64,000 bases of DNA, taken from NCBI GenBank assembly GCA_037954235.1, contig JBBMOA010000001.1, forward strand, positions 9,419,001 through 9,483,000, read 5' to 3'. The notes under the pieces were generated by a model that was not told where the DNA came from, did not search any database, and saw nothing but the letters and a program-made list of their open reading frames with translations. The translations under genes and the position numbers were made by a program. This document shows, one piece after another, positions 32,400-46,854 of this stretch; the stretch's first letter is position 1, and each line of letters opens with the position of its first letter. This DNA is from Aulostomus chinensis. Its lineage: Eukaryota > Chordata > Actinopteri > Syngnathiformes > Aulostomidae.

Positions 32400-34611
32400 A
32401 TACATTACTGTCAGCATCAGTTTGAGTTTATTAGCAACTATCACTACATTACTGTTAGCATCATTTTGAGTTTATAAGCAATTCTTACGACATCACTGTA
32501 GCATTAAATTGAGTTCATTAGCAACTCTTACTAAATGACTGCCAGCATCACTGTGAGGTTGTTCGAAACTCTTACTACATTACTGTAAGCATCACTGAGT
32601 TGATTAGCAACTATCACTACATTACTGTTAGCATCATGTTGAGTTCATTAGCAATTCTTACGACATCACTGTCCCATCAGTTTGAGATCATTACCAATTC
32701 TTCTGACATCACTGTCGCATTATTTTGAGGTTCAAAGCAACTCTTACTACTTTACTGTTGCATTATTTTAAGTTTCGTAGCACCCTTACGACATGACTGT
32801 CAGCATCACTTTGAGTTTGTTCGAAACACTTACTACATTACTGTCAGCATCACTTTAACTTTATTAGCAACGATCACTACATTACTATTAGCATCATTTT
32901 GAGGTTAGTAGCAACTCTTACTACATGACTGTCAGCATCACTTTGAGGTTGTTTGAAACTCTTACTACATTACTGTAAGCATCACTGAGTTAATTAGCAA
33001 CTATCACTACATTACTGTTAGCATCATTTTGAGTTCATTAGCAATTCTTCCGACATCACTGTAGAAATATTTTGAGGTTCGTAGCAACTTTTACTACATT
33101 ACTGTCGCATTATTTTGAGGTTCGTAGCAACACTTACTACATGACTGTCAGCATCACTTTGAGGATATTCGAAACTTTCACTCCATTACTGGTAGCATCA
33201 ATTTGAGTTCATTAGCAATTCTTACTACATCAGTGTCGCAACATTTTGAGATCATAAGCAATTCTTCTGACATCACTGTCGCATTATTTTGAGGTTCGTA
33301 GCAACTCTTACTACATTACTGTTGCATTATTTAAAGGTTTGTAGCAACTCTTACTACATTACTGTCAGCATCACTTTGAGTTGATTAGCAACTATCACTA
33401 CATTACTGTTCGCATCATTTTGAGTTTATTAGCAATTCTTACGACATCACTGTAGCATTAAATTGAGGTTCGTAGCAACTCTTACTTAATGACTCTCAGC
33501 ATCACTTTGAGGTTGTTCGAAACTCTTACTACATTACTGTAAGCATCACTGAGTTTATTAGCAACTATCACTACATTACTGTTAGCATCATTTAGAGTTC
33601 ATTAGCAATTGTTACGACATCACTGTCGCACTATTTTGAGGTTCGTAGCAACTCTTACTACATTACTGTTGCATTATTTAAAGGTTCGTAGCAACTCTTA
33701 CTACATTACTGTCAGCATCACTGAGTTTCTTAGCAACTATCACTACATTACTGTTAGCATCATCTTGAGTTCATTAGCAATTCTTCCGACATCACTGTCG
33801 CAATATTTTTAGGTTCGTAGCAACTTTTATTACATTACTGTCGCATCATTTTGAGTTCATTAGCAATTCTTACTAAATCACTGTCGCATCATTTTGAGAT
33901 CTTTAGCAATTCTTCTGACATCACTGTCGCATTATTTTGAGGTTCGTAGCAACTCTTACTACATGACTGTCAGCATCACTTTGAGGTTATTCGAAACTTT
34001 CACTACATTACTGTTAGCATCATCTTGAGTTCATTAGCAATTCTTCCGACATCACTGTCGCAATATTTTTAGGTTCGTAGCAACTTTTATTACATTACTG
34101 TCGCATCATTTTGAGTTCATTAGCAATTCTTACTACATCACTGTCGCATCATTTTGAGATCATAAGCAATTCTTCTGACATCACTGTCACATTATTTTGA
34201 GGTTCGTAGAAACTCTTACTACATGACTGTCAGCATCACTTTGAGGTTGTTCGAAACACTTACTACATTACTGTAAGCATCACTGAGTTAATTAGCAACT
34301 ATCACTACATTACTGTTAGCATTTTTTTGAGTTCATTAGCAATTCTTACGACATCACTGTCCCATCAGTTTGAGATCATTACCAATTCTTCTGACATCAC
34401 TGTCGCATTATTTTGAGGTTCGAAGCAACTTTTACTACTTTACTGTTGCATTATTTTGAGGTTCATAGCAACTCCTACTACATGACTGTCAGCATCACTG
34501 AGTTTATTAGAAACTATCACTACATTACTGTTAGCATCATTTTGAGGTTAGAAGCCACTGTCACTACATGAGTGTCAGCATCACTTTGAGGTTGTTCGAA
34601 ACTCTTACTAC
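32400..34611 (+). repeat. Satellite array, forward segment after the island
   Basis: This is the same monomer family and orientation as 1-20452. The first monomer is entered part-way (TACATTACTGTCAGCATCA). It looks more diverged and less clearly organised into long blocks than the left arm. A local repeat sharing ATTTTTAGGTTCGTAGC occurs at about 33805 and 34065. Confidence 0.95.
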
Positions 34612-34671
34612 GAATCTAACAGTAATGGAGTGAAACTTTCGAATAACCTCAAAGTGATGCTGACAGTCATG
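34567..34671. repeat. Palindrome across the left inversion junction
   Basis: 34567-34603 and 34635-34671 are inverted copies of one 37-bp monomer stretch with about four mismatches, separated by a 31-base spacer that contains the junction (34611-34615). Single strands could fold into a long hairpin here. Confidence 0.85.
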
Positions 34672-37600
34672 TACTAAGTGTTGCTACAAACCTCAAAATA
34701 ATGCGACAGTAATGTAGTACAAGTTGCTTCGAACCTAAAAATATTGCGACTGTGAAGTCGGAAGAATTGCTAATGAACTCAAGATGATGCTAACAGTAAT
34801 GTAGTGATAGTTGCTAAGAAACTCAGTGATGCTTCCAGTAATTTAGTGATACTTGCTAAAAAAATCAAAGTGATGCTGACAGTAATGTAGTAAGAGTTGC
34901 TACGAACCTCAAAATATTGCGACAGTGATGTCGGAAGAATTGCTAATGAACTCAAAATGATGCTAACAGTAATGTAGTGATAGTTGCTAATCAAGTCAGT
35001 GATGCTTACAGTAATGTAGTAAGTGTTCCGAATAACCTCAAAGTGATGCTGACAGTCATGTAGTAAGAGTTGCTACGAACCTTAAAATAATGCGACAGTA
35101 ATGTAGTAAAAGTTGCTCCGAACCTCAAAATATTGCGACAGTGATGTCGGAAGAATTGCTAATGAACTCAAAATGAGGCTAACAGTAATATAGTGATAGT
35201 TACTAATCAACTCGGTGATGCTTAATGTAATGTAGTAAGTGTTTCAAATAACCTCAAAGTGATGGTGACAGTCATGTAGTAAGAGTTGCTACGAACCTCA
35301 AAATAATGCGACAGTGATGTCAGAAGAATTGCTAATGATCTCAAGATTATTTCTAAAAGTAATGTAGTGATAGTTGCTAAGAAACTCAGTGAAGCTTACA
35401 GTAATGTAGTAAGTGTTTCGAACAACCTCAAAGTGATGCTGACGGTCATTTAGTAAGAGTTGCTAATGAACTCAATTTAATGCTACAGTGATGTTGTGAG
35501 AATTGCTCAACAACTCAAAATGATGCTAACAGTAATGTAGTGATAGTTGCTAATAAACTCAAAGTAATGCTGACAGTAATGTAGTAAGAGTTGCTACGAA
35601 CCTCAAAATATTGCAACAGTGATGTCGGAAGAATTGCTAATGATCTCAAAATGATGCGACAGTGATGTAGTAAGAATTGCTAATGAACTCAAAATGATGC
35701 TAACAGTAATGGAGTGAAACTTTCGAATAACCTCAAAGTGATGCTGACAGTCATGTAGTAAGTGTTGCTACAAACCTCAAAATAATGCGACAGTAATGTA
35801 GTACAAGTTGCTTCGAACCTCAAAATATTGCGACAGTGATGTCGGAAGAATTGCTAATGAACTCAAGATGATGCTAACAGTAATGTAGTGATAGTTGCTA
35901 AGAAACTCAGTGATGCTTCCAGTAATTTAGTGATACATGTAAAAAAATCAAAGTGATGCTGACAGTAATGTAGTAAGAGTTGCTACGAACCTTAAAATAA
36001 TGCGACAGTAATGTAGTAAAAGTTGCTCCGAACCTCAAAATATTGCGACAGTGATGTCAGAAGAATTGCTAATGAACTCAAAATGATGCTAACAGTAATG
36101 TAGTGATACTTGCTAATCAACTCAGTGATGCTTACAGTAATGTAGTAAGTGTTTCGAATAACCTCAAAGTGATGCTGACAGTCATGAAGTAAGAGTTGCT
36201 ACGAAACTCAATATAATGCGACAGTAATGTAGTAAAAGTCGCTACGAACCTCAAAATATTGCGACAGTGATGTCGGAAGAATTGCCAATGAACTTGAAAT
36301 GATGCTAACAGTAATGTAGTGATAGTTGCTAATCAACTCAGTGATGCTTACAGTAATGTAGTAAGTGTTTCGAATAACCTCAAAGTGATGGTGACAGTCA
36401 TTTGGAAGAGTTGCTACGAACCTCAAAATAATGCGACAGTGATGTCAGAAGAATTGCTAATGAACTCAAGATGATGCTAACAGTAATGTAGTGATAGTTG
36501 CTAAGAAACTCAGTGATGCTTACAGTAATGTAGTAAGAGTTTCGAACAACCTCAAAGTGATGCTGACAGTCATTTAGTAAGAGTTGCTAATGAACTCAAT
36601 TCAATGCTACAGTGATGTCGTGAGACTTGCTCATAAACTCAAAATGATGCTAACAGTAATGTAGTGATAGTTGCTAATAAACTCAAAGTGATGCTGACAG
36701 TAATGTAGTAAGAGTTGCTACGAACCTTAAAATAATGCAACAATAATGTTTTAAGAGTTGCTACGAACCTCAAAATAATGTGACAGTGATGTGAGAAGAA
36801 TTGCTAATGATCTCAAAATGATGCGACAGTGATTTATTTAGAATTGCTAATGAACTCAAAATGATGCTAACAGTAATGGAGTGAAAGTTTCGAATAACCT
36901 CAAAGTGATGCTGACAGTCATGTAGTAAGAGTTGCTACGAACCTCAAAATAATGCGACAGTAATGTCAGAAGAATTGCTAATGATCTCAAAATGATGCGA
37001 CAGTGATGTCGTAAGAATTGCTAATGAACTCAAAATGATGCTAACAGTAATGGAGTGAAACTTTCGAATAACCTCAAAGTGATGCTGAAAGTTATTTAGT
37101 AAGAGTTGCTACTAACCTCAAAATAATGCTACAGTGATGTTGAAGAATTGCTAATGAACTCAAAATGATGCTAAAAGTAATGTAGTGATAGTTGCTAGTA
37201 AACTCAGTGATGCTTACAGTAATGTAGTAAGAGTTTCGAACAACCTCAAAATGATGCTGACAGTCATGTAGTAAGAGTTGCTACGAACCTCCAAATAAAG
37301 CAACAGTAATGAAGTAAGAGTTGCTACGAACCTCAAAATAATGCTACAGTGATGTCGTAAGAATTGCTAATGAACTAAAAAAATGATGTTGACAGTAATG
37401 TAAGAAGAGTTTAAACTAACCTCAAAATGATGCGACAGTGATGTAGTAAGAATTGCTAATGAACTCAAAATAATGCTAACTGTAATGTAGACATAGTTGC
37501 TACTAAACTCAAAAGTGATGCTGACAGTAATGTAGAAAGTGTTTCGAACAACCTCAAAGTGATGCTGACAGTCATGTAGTAAGAGTTGCTACGAACCTCA

Positions 37601-40026
37601 AAATGAGTCTGACAGGAATGTAGTAAGTCTGCTAATAACCTTAAAATAATGCTACAGTGATGTAGGAAGAATTGCTAATGAACTCAAAATGATGCTTACA
37701 GTAATGTAGTGATAGTTGCTACGAACCTTAAAATAATGCGACAGTAATGTAGTAAAAGTTGCTACGAACCTCAAAATATTGCGACAGTGATGTCGGAAGA
37801 ATTGCTAATGAACTCAAAATGATGCTAACAGTAATGTAGTGATAGTTGCTAGTCAAGTCAGTGATGCTTACAGTAATGTAGTAAGTGTTTTGAATAACCT
37901 CAAAGTGATGCTGACAGTCATATAGTAAGAGTTGCTACGAACCTCAAAATAATGCGACAGTGATGTCGGAAGAATTGCTAATGAACTCAAAATGATGCTA
38001 ACAGTAATGTAGTGATAGTTGCTAATCAAGTCAGTGATGCTTACAGTAATGTAATAAGTGTTCCGAATAACCTCAAAGTGATGCTGACAGTCATGTAGTA
38101 AGAGTTGCTACGAACCTCAAAATATTGCGACAGTGATGTCGGAAGAATTGCTAATGAACTCAAAATGATGCTAACAGTAATGTAGTGATAGTTGCTAATC
38201 AAGTCAGTGATGCTTACAGTAATGTAATAAGTGTTCCGAATAACCTCAAAGTGATGCTGACAGTCATGTAGTAAGAGTTGCTACGAACCTTAAAATAATG
38301 CGACAGTAATGTAGTAAAAGTTGCTCCGAACCTCAAAATATTGCGACAGTGATGTCGGAAGAATTGCTAATGAACTCAAAATGATGCTTACAGTAATGTA
38401 GTGATACTTGCTAATCAACTCAGTGATGCTTACAGTAATGTAGTAAGTGTTTCGAATAACCTCAAAGTGATGCTGACAGTCATGAAGTAAGAGTTGCTAC
38501 GAAACTCAATATAATGCGACAGTAATGTAGTAAAAGTCGCTACGAACCTCAAAATATTGCGACAGTGATGTCGGAAGAATTGCTAATGAACTTGAAATGA
38601 TGCTAACAGTAATGTAGTGATAGTTGCTAATCAACTCAGTGATGCTTACAGTAATGTAGTAAGTGTTTCGAATAACCTCAAAGTGATGGTGACAGTCATT
38701 AGGAAGAGTTGCTACGAACCTCAAAATAATGCGACAGTGATGTCAGAAGAATTGCTAAAGATCTCAAAATGATGCGACAGTGATTTAGCAAGAATTGCTC
38801 ATGAACTCAAAATGATGCTAACAGTAATGGAGTGAAGGTTTCGAATAACCTCAAAGTGATGCTGACAGTCATGTACTAAGAGTTGCTACGAACCTCAAAA
38901 TAATGCGACAGTGATGTCAGAAGAATTGCTAATGAACTCAAGATGATGCTAAAAGTAATGTAGTGATAGTTGCTAAGAAACTCAGTGATGCTTACAGTAA
39001 TGTAGTAAGAGTTTCGAACAACCTCAAAGTGATGCTGACAGTCATTTAGTAAGAGTTGCTAATGAACTCAATTCAATGCTACAGTGATGTCGTGAGACTT
39101 GCTCATAAACTCAAAATGATGCTAACAGTAATGTAGTGATAGTTGCTAATAAACTCAAAGTGATGCTGACAGTAATGTAGTAAGAGTTGCTACGAACCTT
39201 AAAATAATGCAACAATAATGTTTTAAGAGCTGCTACGAACCTCAAAATAATGTGACAGTGATGTCAGAAGAATTGCTAATGATCTCAAAATGATGCGACA
39301 GTGATTTATTTAGAATTGCTAATGAACTCAAAATGATGCTAACAGTAATGGAGGGAAAGTTTCGAATAACCTCAAAGTGATGCTGACAGTCATGTAGTAA
39401 GAGTTGCTACGAACCTCAAAATAATGCGACAGTAATGTCAGAAGAATTGCTAATGATCTCAAAATGATGCGAAAAGTAATGTAGTGATAGTTGCTAGTAA
39501 ACTCAGTGATGCTTACAGTAATGTAGTAAGAGTTTCGAACAACCTCAAAGTGATGCTGACAGTCATGTAGTAAGAGTTGCTACGAACCTCCAAATAAAGC
39601 AACAGTAATGAAGTAAGAGTTGCTACGAACCTCAAAATAATGCTACAGTGATGTCGTAAGAATTGCTAATGAACTAAAAAAATGATGTTGACAGTAATGT
39701 AAGAAGAGTTTAAACTAACCTCAAAATGATGCGACAGTGATGTAGTAAGAATTGCTAATGAACTCAAAATAATGCTAACTGTAATGTAGACATAGTTGCT
39801 ACTAAACTCAAAAGTGATGCTGACAGTAATGTAGAAAGTGTTTCGAACAACCTCAAAGTGATGCTGACAGTCACGTAGTAAGAGTTGCTACGAACCTCAA
39901 AATGAGTCTGACAGGAATGTAGTAAGTCTGCTAATAACCTTAAAATAATGCTACAGTGATGTAGGAGGAATTGCTAATGAACTCAAAATGATGCTTACAG
40001 TAATGTAGTGATAGTTGCTAATAAAC
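34612..40026 (-). repeat. Satellite array, inverted segment
   Basis: Monomers here read as the reverse complement of the rest (CTCAAAATGATGC..ACAGTAATGTAG..TTGCTAATGAACTC). The polarity changes once on each side, at about 34612 and 40026, with a few bases of filler at each junction. The same subtypes are present as in the forward array. A local variant with GAACTAAAAAAATGATGTTG is seen only here (about 37373 and 39672). Confidence 0.95.
35985..40015 (-). repeat. Duplicated block inside the inverted segment, offset about 2298 bp
   Basis: About 35985-37716 matches about 38283-40015. The offset is 2298 up to about 38750, then 2472, then 2299. The second copy has gained 174 bases (four monomers, about 38757-38930) and later lost 173 (four monomers, near 39470) relative to the first. 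Only scattered substitutions separate the copies elsewhere. Confidence 0.8.
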
Positions 40027-43000
40027 ATTGCATTGCATTATTTTAAGGTTCGTAGCAACTCTTACTATATTACTTCAAGCATCACTGAGTTTATTAGCAA
40101 CTATCACTACATTACTTTTAGCATCTTTTTTAGGAGATTAGCAATTCTTAATCCATTACTGTCACATCATTTTGAGATCATTATCAATTCTTCCAACATC
40201 ACTGTCCCATTATTTTTAAGGTTCGAAGAGAGTCTTACGACATGACTGTCAGCATCACTTTGAGTTTTTTAGCAACTATCACTACATTACTGTTAGCATC
40301 ATTTTGAGTTCATTAGCAATTCTGACTACATGACTGTCAGCATCACTTTGAGATCATTAGCTATTCTTCCAACATCACTGTCGCATTATTTTGAGGTTCG
40401 TAGCAACTCTGACTACATTACTGTTGCATTTTTTAAAGGTTCTTAGCAACTCTTACTACATTACTGGCAGCATCACTTTGAGTTCATTCGCAACTTTCAC
40501 TCCATTAATTTTAGCATCATTTTGAGTTCATTAGCAATTCTTTCTAAATCACTGTCGCATCATTTTGAGATCTTTAGATATTCTTCTGACATCACTGTCG
40601 CATTATTTTGAGGTTCGTAGTAACTCTTACTACATTACTATTGCATAATTTTGAGGTTCGTTGCAACTCTTACTGCATGACTGTCAGCATCACTTTGAGG
40701 TTGTTCGAAACACTTAGTACATTACTGTAAGCATCATTTTTAGTACATTAGCAATTCTTACTCCATCACTGTCAGCATCATTTTGAGATCATGAGCAATT
40801 CTTCCGACATCACTGTCGCATTATTTTGAGGTTCGTAGAAACTCTTACTACATGACTGTCAGCATCATTTTGAGGTTGTTCAAAATACTTAGTACATTAC
40901 TGTAAGCATCACTGAGTTGATTAGCAACTATCACTACATTACTGTTAGCACCATTTTGAGTTCATTAGCAATTCTTCTGACATCACTGTCGCAATATTTT
41001 GAGGTTCGTAGCAACTTTTACTCCATTACTGTCGCATTATTTTGAGGTTCGTAGCAACTCTTACTACATGACTGTCAGCATCACTTTGAGATTATTCGAA
41101 ACTTTCACTCCATAACTGTTAGCATCATTTTGAGTTCATTAGCAATTCTGACTACATCACTGTCGCATCATTTTGAGATCATTAGCAATTCTTCTGACAT
41201 CACTGTCGCATTATTTTGATGTTCGTAGCAACTCTTACTACATTACTGTTGCATTATTTAAAGGTTCGTAGCAATTCTTACTACATTACTGTCAGCATCA
41301 CTTTGAGTTTGTTCGAAACTCTTACTACATTACTGTAAGCATCACTGAGTTGATGAGCAACTATCACTACATTACTGTTAGCATCGTTTTGAGTTCAATA
41401 GCAATTCTAACGACATCACCTTCAGCATCATTTTTTATTTACTCGCAACTCAAACCACATGACTGTCAGCATCACTTTGAGGTTATTCGAAACTTTCACT
41501 CCATTACTGTTCGCACCCTTTTGAGTTCATTAGCAAATTCTTACTACATCACTGTCGCATCATTTTGAGATCATTAGCAATTCTTCCGACATCACTTTTG
41601 CAATATTTTGAGGTTCATATTAACTCTTACTACATGACTGTCAGCATCACTTTGAGGTTATTCGAAACTTTCACTCCATTAATGTTAGCATCATTTTGAG
41701 TTCATTAGCAATTCTAACTAAATCACTTTCGCATCATTTTGAGATCATTAGCAATTCTTCCGACATCACTGTTGCATTATTTTGAGGTTCGTAGAAACTC
41801 TTACTACATGACTGTCAGCATCACTTTGAGTTTATTCGAAACGTTCACTCCATTACTTTTAGCATCATTTTCAGTTCATTAGCAATTCTTACGAAATCAC
41901 TGTCGCATCATTTTGAGATCTTTCGCAATTCTTCTTACATCACTGTCGCATTATTTTGAGGTTCGTAGCAACTCTTACTGCATGACTGTCAGCATCATTT
42001 GAGGTGGTTCGAAACACTTCGTACATTACTGTAAGCATCACTGAGTTGATTAGCAACTATCACTACATTACTGTTAGCATCATTTTGAGTTCATTAGCAA
42101 TTCTTCCGACATCACTGTCGCAATATTTTGAGGTTCGTAGCAACTTTTACTACATTACTGTCGCATTATTTTGAGGTTCGTAGCAACTCTTACTACATGA
42201 CTGTCAGCGTCACTTTGAGGTTATTCGAATCTTTCACTCCATTACTGTTAGCATCATTTTGAGTTCATTAGCAATTCTTACTAAATCACTGTCGCATCAT
42301 TTTGAGATCATTTGCAACTCTTACTACATGACTGTCAGCATCACTTTGAAGTTGTTCAAAACACTTACTACATGACTGTCAGCATCACTTTGAGGTTGTT
42401 CAGACTCTTACTACATTACTATTAGCATCATCTTGAGTTCATTAGCACTTCTTACTAAATCACAGTCGCATCATTTTGACATCATTAGCAATTCTTCTGA
42501 CATCACTGTCGCATTATTTTGAGGTTAATAGCAACTCTTACTACATGACTGTCAGCATCACTATGAGGTTATTCGAAACTTTCACACCATTAATGTTAAC
42601 ATCATTTTGAGTTCATTAGCAATTCTTACTACATCACTGTCGCATCATTTTGACATCATTAGCAATTCTTCTGACATCACTGTCGCATTATTTTGAGGTT
42701 AATAGCAACTCTTACTACATGACTGTCAGCATCACTTTTAGTTATTTCGAAACACGTAACACATTACTCGAAGCATTACTGAGTTGATTAGCAACTATCA
42801 CTACATTACTGTTAGCATCGTTTTGAGTGCAATGGCAATTCTTACGACATCACTGTCGCAATATATTGAGGTTCGTAGCAACTTTTACTACATTACTGTC
42901 AGCATCACTGAGTTGATTAGCAACTATCACTACATTACTGTAAGCATCACTTTGAGGTTATTCGAAACATTCACTCCATTACTGTTAGCATCATTTTGAG

Positions 43001-46000
43001 TTCATTAGCAATTCTTACGACATCACTGTCGCATCATTTTGAGATCATTAGCAATTCTTACGACATCACTGTCGCAATATTTTGAGGTTCGTATTAACTC
43101 TTACTACATGACTGTCAGCATCACTTTGAGGTTATTCGAAATTTTCATTCCATTAATGTTCGCATCGTTTTGAGTTCATTAGCAATTCTTACGACATCAC
43201 AGTAGCATTAAATTGAGTTAATTAGCAACTCTTACTACATGACTTTCAGCATCACTTTGAGGTTGTTTGAAACTCTTACTACATTACTGTAAGCATCAGT
43301 GAGTTTATTAGCAACTATCACTCCATTCATGTTAGCATCATTTTGAGATCTTTAGCAATTCATCTGACATCACTGTCGCAATATTTTGATGTTCGTAGCA
43401 ACTCTGACTACATTACTGTTGCATTATTTAAAGGTTCGTAGCAACTCTTACGCCATCACTGTCGCATCATTTTGAGATCATTAGCAATTCTTCCGACATC
43501 ACTGTCGCAATATTTTGAGGTTCGTATTAACTCTGACTACATGACTGTCAGCATCACTTTGAGGTTATTCGAAACTTTCACTCCATTAATGTTAGCATCA
43601 TTTTGAGTTCATTCGCAATTCTTACTAAATCACTGTAGCATCATTTTGAGATCAATAGCAATTCTTCTGACATCACTGTCGCATTACTTTGAGGTTCGGA
43701 GCAACTCTTACCACATAATTGTTGCATTATTTTAAGGTTCGTAGCAACTCTTACTACTTTACTGTCAGCATCATTTTGAGTTTATTAGCAACTATCACTA
43801 CATTACTGTTAGCATAATTTTTAGTTCATGAGCAATTCTCACGACATCACTGGAGCCTTAAATTTAGTTCATGAGCAACTCTTACTACATTACTGTAAGC
43901 ATCAATGAATTGATTAGCAACTATCACTACATTACTGTTAGCATAATTTTGAGTTCATTAGCAACTCTTACAACATCACTCTCCAAACAGTTTGAGATCA
44001 TTACCAATTCTTCTGACATCACTGTCGCATTACTTTGAGGTTCGTCGCAACTCTTACCACATTATTGTTGCATTATTTTAAGGTCCGTAGCAACTCTTAC
44101 TACATGACTGTCAGTATCACTTTGAGTTTATTCGCAACTATCACTACATTACTGTTTGCATCATTTTGAGTTTAATCGAAATTCTTACATCACTGTAGCA
44201 TTAAATTCAGGTTAGTCGCAACTCTTACTACTTTACTGTTGCATTATTTTGAGGTTCGTAGCAACTTTTACTACATTACTGTCGCATTATATTGAGGTTC
44301 GTAGCAACTCTTACTACATGACTGTCAGCATAACTTTGAGGTTTTTCGAAACACTTCCTACATTACTGTCAGCATCACTTTGAGTTTATTAGCAACTATC
44401 TCTACATTACTGTTAGCATCATTTTGAGTTTATTCGCAATTCTGACTACTTTACTGTTGCATTATTTTGAGGTTCGTAGCAACTCTTACTACATGACTGT
44501 CAGCATCACTTTGAGGTTGTTCGAAACTCTTACTACATTACTGTCAGCATCCCTGAGTTTTAACTATCACTACATCACAATTAGCATCATTTTGAGATCA
44601 TTAGCAATTCTTCTGACATCACTGTCGCATTATTTTGAGGTTCGTAGCAACTTTTACGACATGACTGTTGCATTATTTTGAGTTCATTAGCAATTCTTCT
44701 GACATCACTGTCGCAATATTTTGAGGTTCGTAGCAACTTTTACTACATTACTGTCGCATTATTTTGAGGTTCGTAGCAACTCTTACTACATGACTGTCAG
44801 CATCACTTTGAGGTTGTTCGAAACGTTCACTCCATTACTGTTAGCATCATTTTGAGATCATTACCAATTCTTCTGACATCACTGTCGCATTATTTTGAGC
44901 TTCGTAGCAACTCTTACTACATGACTGTCAGCATCACTTTGAGGTTGTTCGAAACACTTACTACATTACTGTAAGCATCACTGACTTGAACAGCAACTCT
45001 CGCTACATTACTGTTAGCATCATTTTGAGTTCATTAGCAATTCTTCCGACATCACTGTCGCAATATTTTGAGGTTCGTAGCAACTTTTACTCCATTACTG
45101 TCGCATTATTTTGAGTTTATTAGCAACTATCACTACATTACTTTTAGCATCATTTTTAGTTCATGAGCAATTCTCATGACATCACTGTAGCATTGAATTG
45201 AGTTTATTAGCAACTCTTACTAAATGACTGTCAGCATCACTTTGAGGTTGTTCGAAACTCTTACTACATTACTGTAAGCATCACTGAGTTTCTTAGCAAC
45301 TATCACTACATTACTGTTAGCATCAACTTGAGTTCATTAGCAATTCTTCTGACATCACTGTCGCAATATTTTGAGGTTCGTAGCCACTTTTACTGCATTA
45401 CTGTCGCATTATTTTGAGGTCCATAGCAACACTTACTGCATGACTGTCGGCATCACTTTGAGGTTATTCGAAAGTTTCACTCCATCACTGTTAGCATCAT
45501 TTTAAGTTCATTAGAAATTCTTCCGACATCACTGTCGCAATGTTTTGAGGTTCGTAGCAACTTTTACTACATTACTGTCGCATTATTTTGAGGTTCCTAG
45601 CAACTCTTAGTACATGACTGTCAGCATCACTTTGAGGTTATTCGAAACACTTACTACATTACTGCAAGTATCACTGAGTTGATAAGCAACTATCACTACT
45701 TTACTGTTAGCATCATTTTAAGTTCATTAGCAATTCTTCCGACATCACTGTCGCAATATTTTGAGGTTCGTAGCAACTTTTACTACTTTACTGTCGCATT
45801 ATTTTGAGGTTCGTAGCAACTCTTACTACATCACTGTCAGCATCACTGAGTTGATTAGCAACTATCACTACATTACTGTTAGCATCATTTTGAGGTTAGA
45901 AGCAACTGTTACTACATGACTGACAGCAACACTTTTAGTTTGTTCGAAACATTTACTACATTACTGTAAGCATCACTGAGTTAATTAGCAACTATCACTC

Positions 46001-46854
46001 CATTACTGTTAGCATCATTTTAATTTCATTAGCAATTCTTACTACATTACTGACAGCATCACTTTGAGTTTATTAGCAACTATCACTACATTACTGTTAG
46101 CATCATTTTGAGTTGTTAAGCGATTCTCACGACATCACTGTAGCATTAAATTGAGTTCATTAGCAACTCTTACTAAATGACTGTCAGCATCACTTTAAGG
46201 TTGTTCGAAACTCTTACTACATTACTGTAAGCATCACTGAGTTTCTTAGCAACTATCACTACATTACTGTTAGCATCATCTTGAGTTCATTAGCAATTCT
46301 TCCGACATCACTTTCGCAATATTTTGAGGTTCGTAGCAACTTTTACGACATTACTGTCGCATTATATTGAGGTTCGTAGCAACTCTTACTCCATGACTGT
46401 CAGCATCACTTTGAGGTTATTCGAAACACTTACTACATTACTGTAAGCATCACTGACTTGATTAGCAATTATCACTACATTACTGTTAGCATCATTTTGA
46501 GTTCATTAGCAATTCTTCCGACATCACTGTCGCAATATTTTGAGGTTAGTAGCAACTTTTACTACATTACTGTTGCATTATTTTGAGGTTTGTAGCAACT
46601 CTTACTACATGACTGTAAGCATCACTTTGAGGTTATTTGAAAGTTTCACTCCATTACTGTTAGCATCATTTTGAGTTCATTAGCAATTCTCACGACATCA
46701 CAGTAGCATTAAATTGAGTTCATTAGAAACTCTTACTAAATGACTGTCAGCATCACTTTTAGGTTGTTCGAAACTCTTACTACATTACTGTAAGCATCAC
46801 TGAGTTTCTTAGCAACTATCACTACATTACTGTTAGCATCATCTTGAGTTCATT

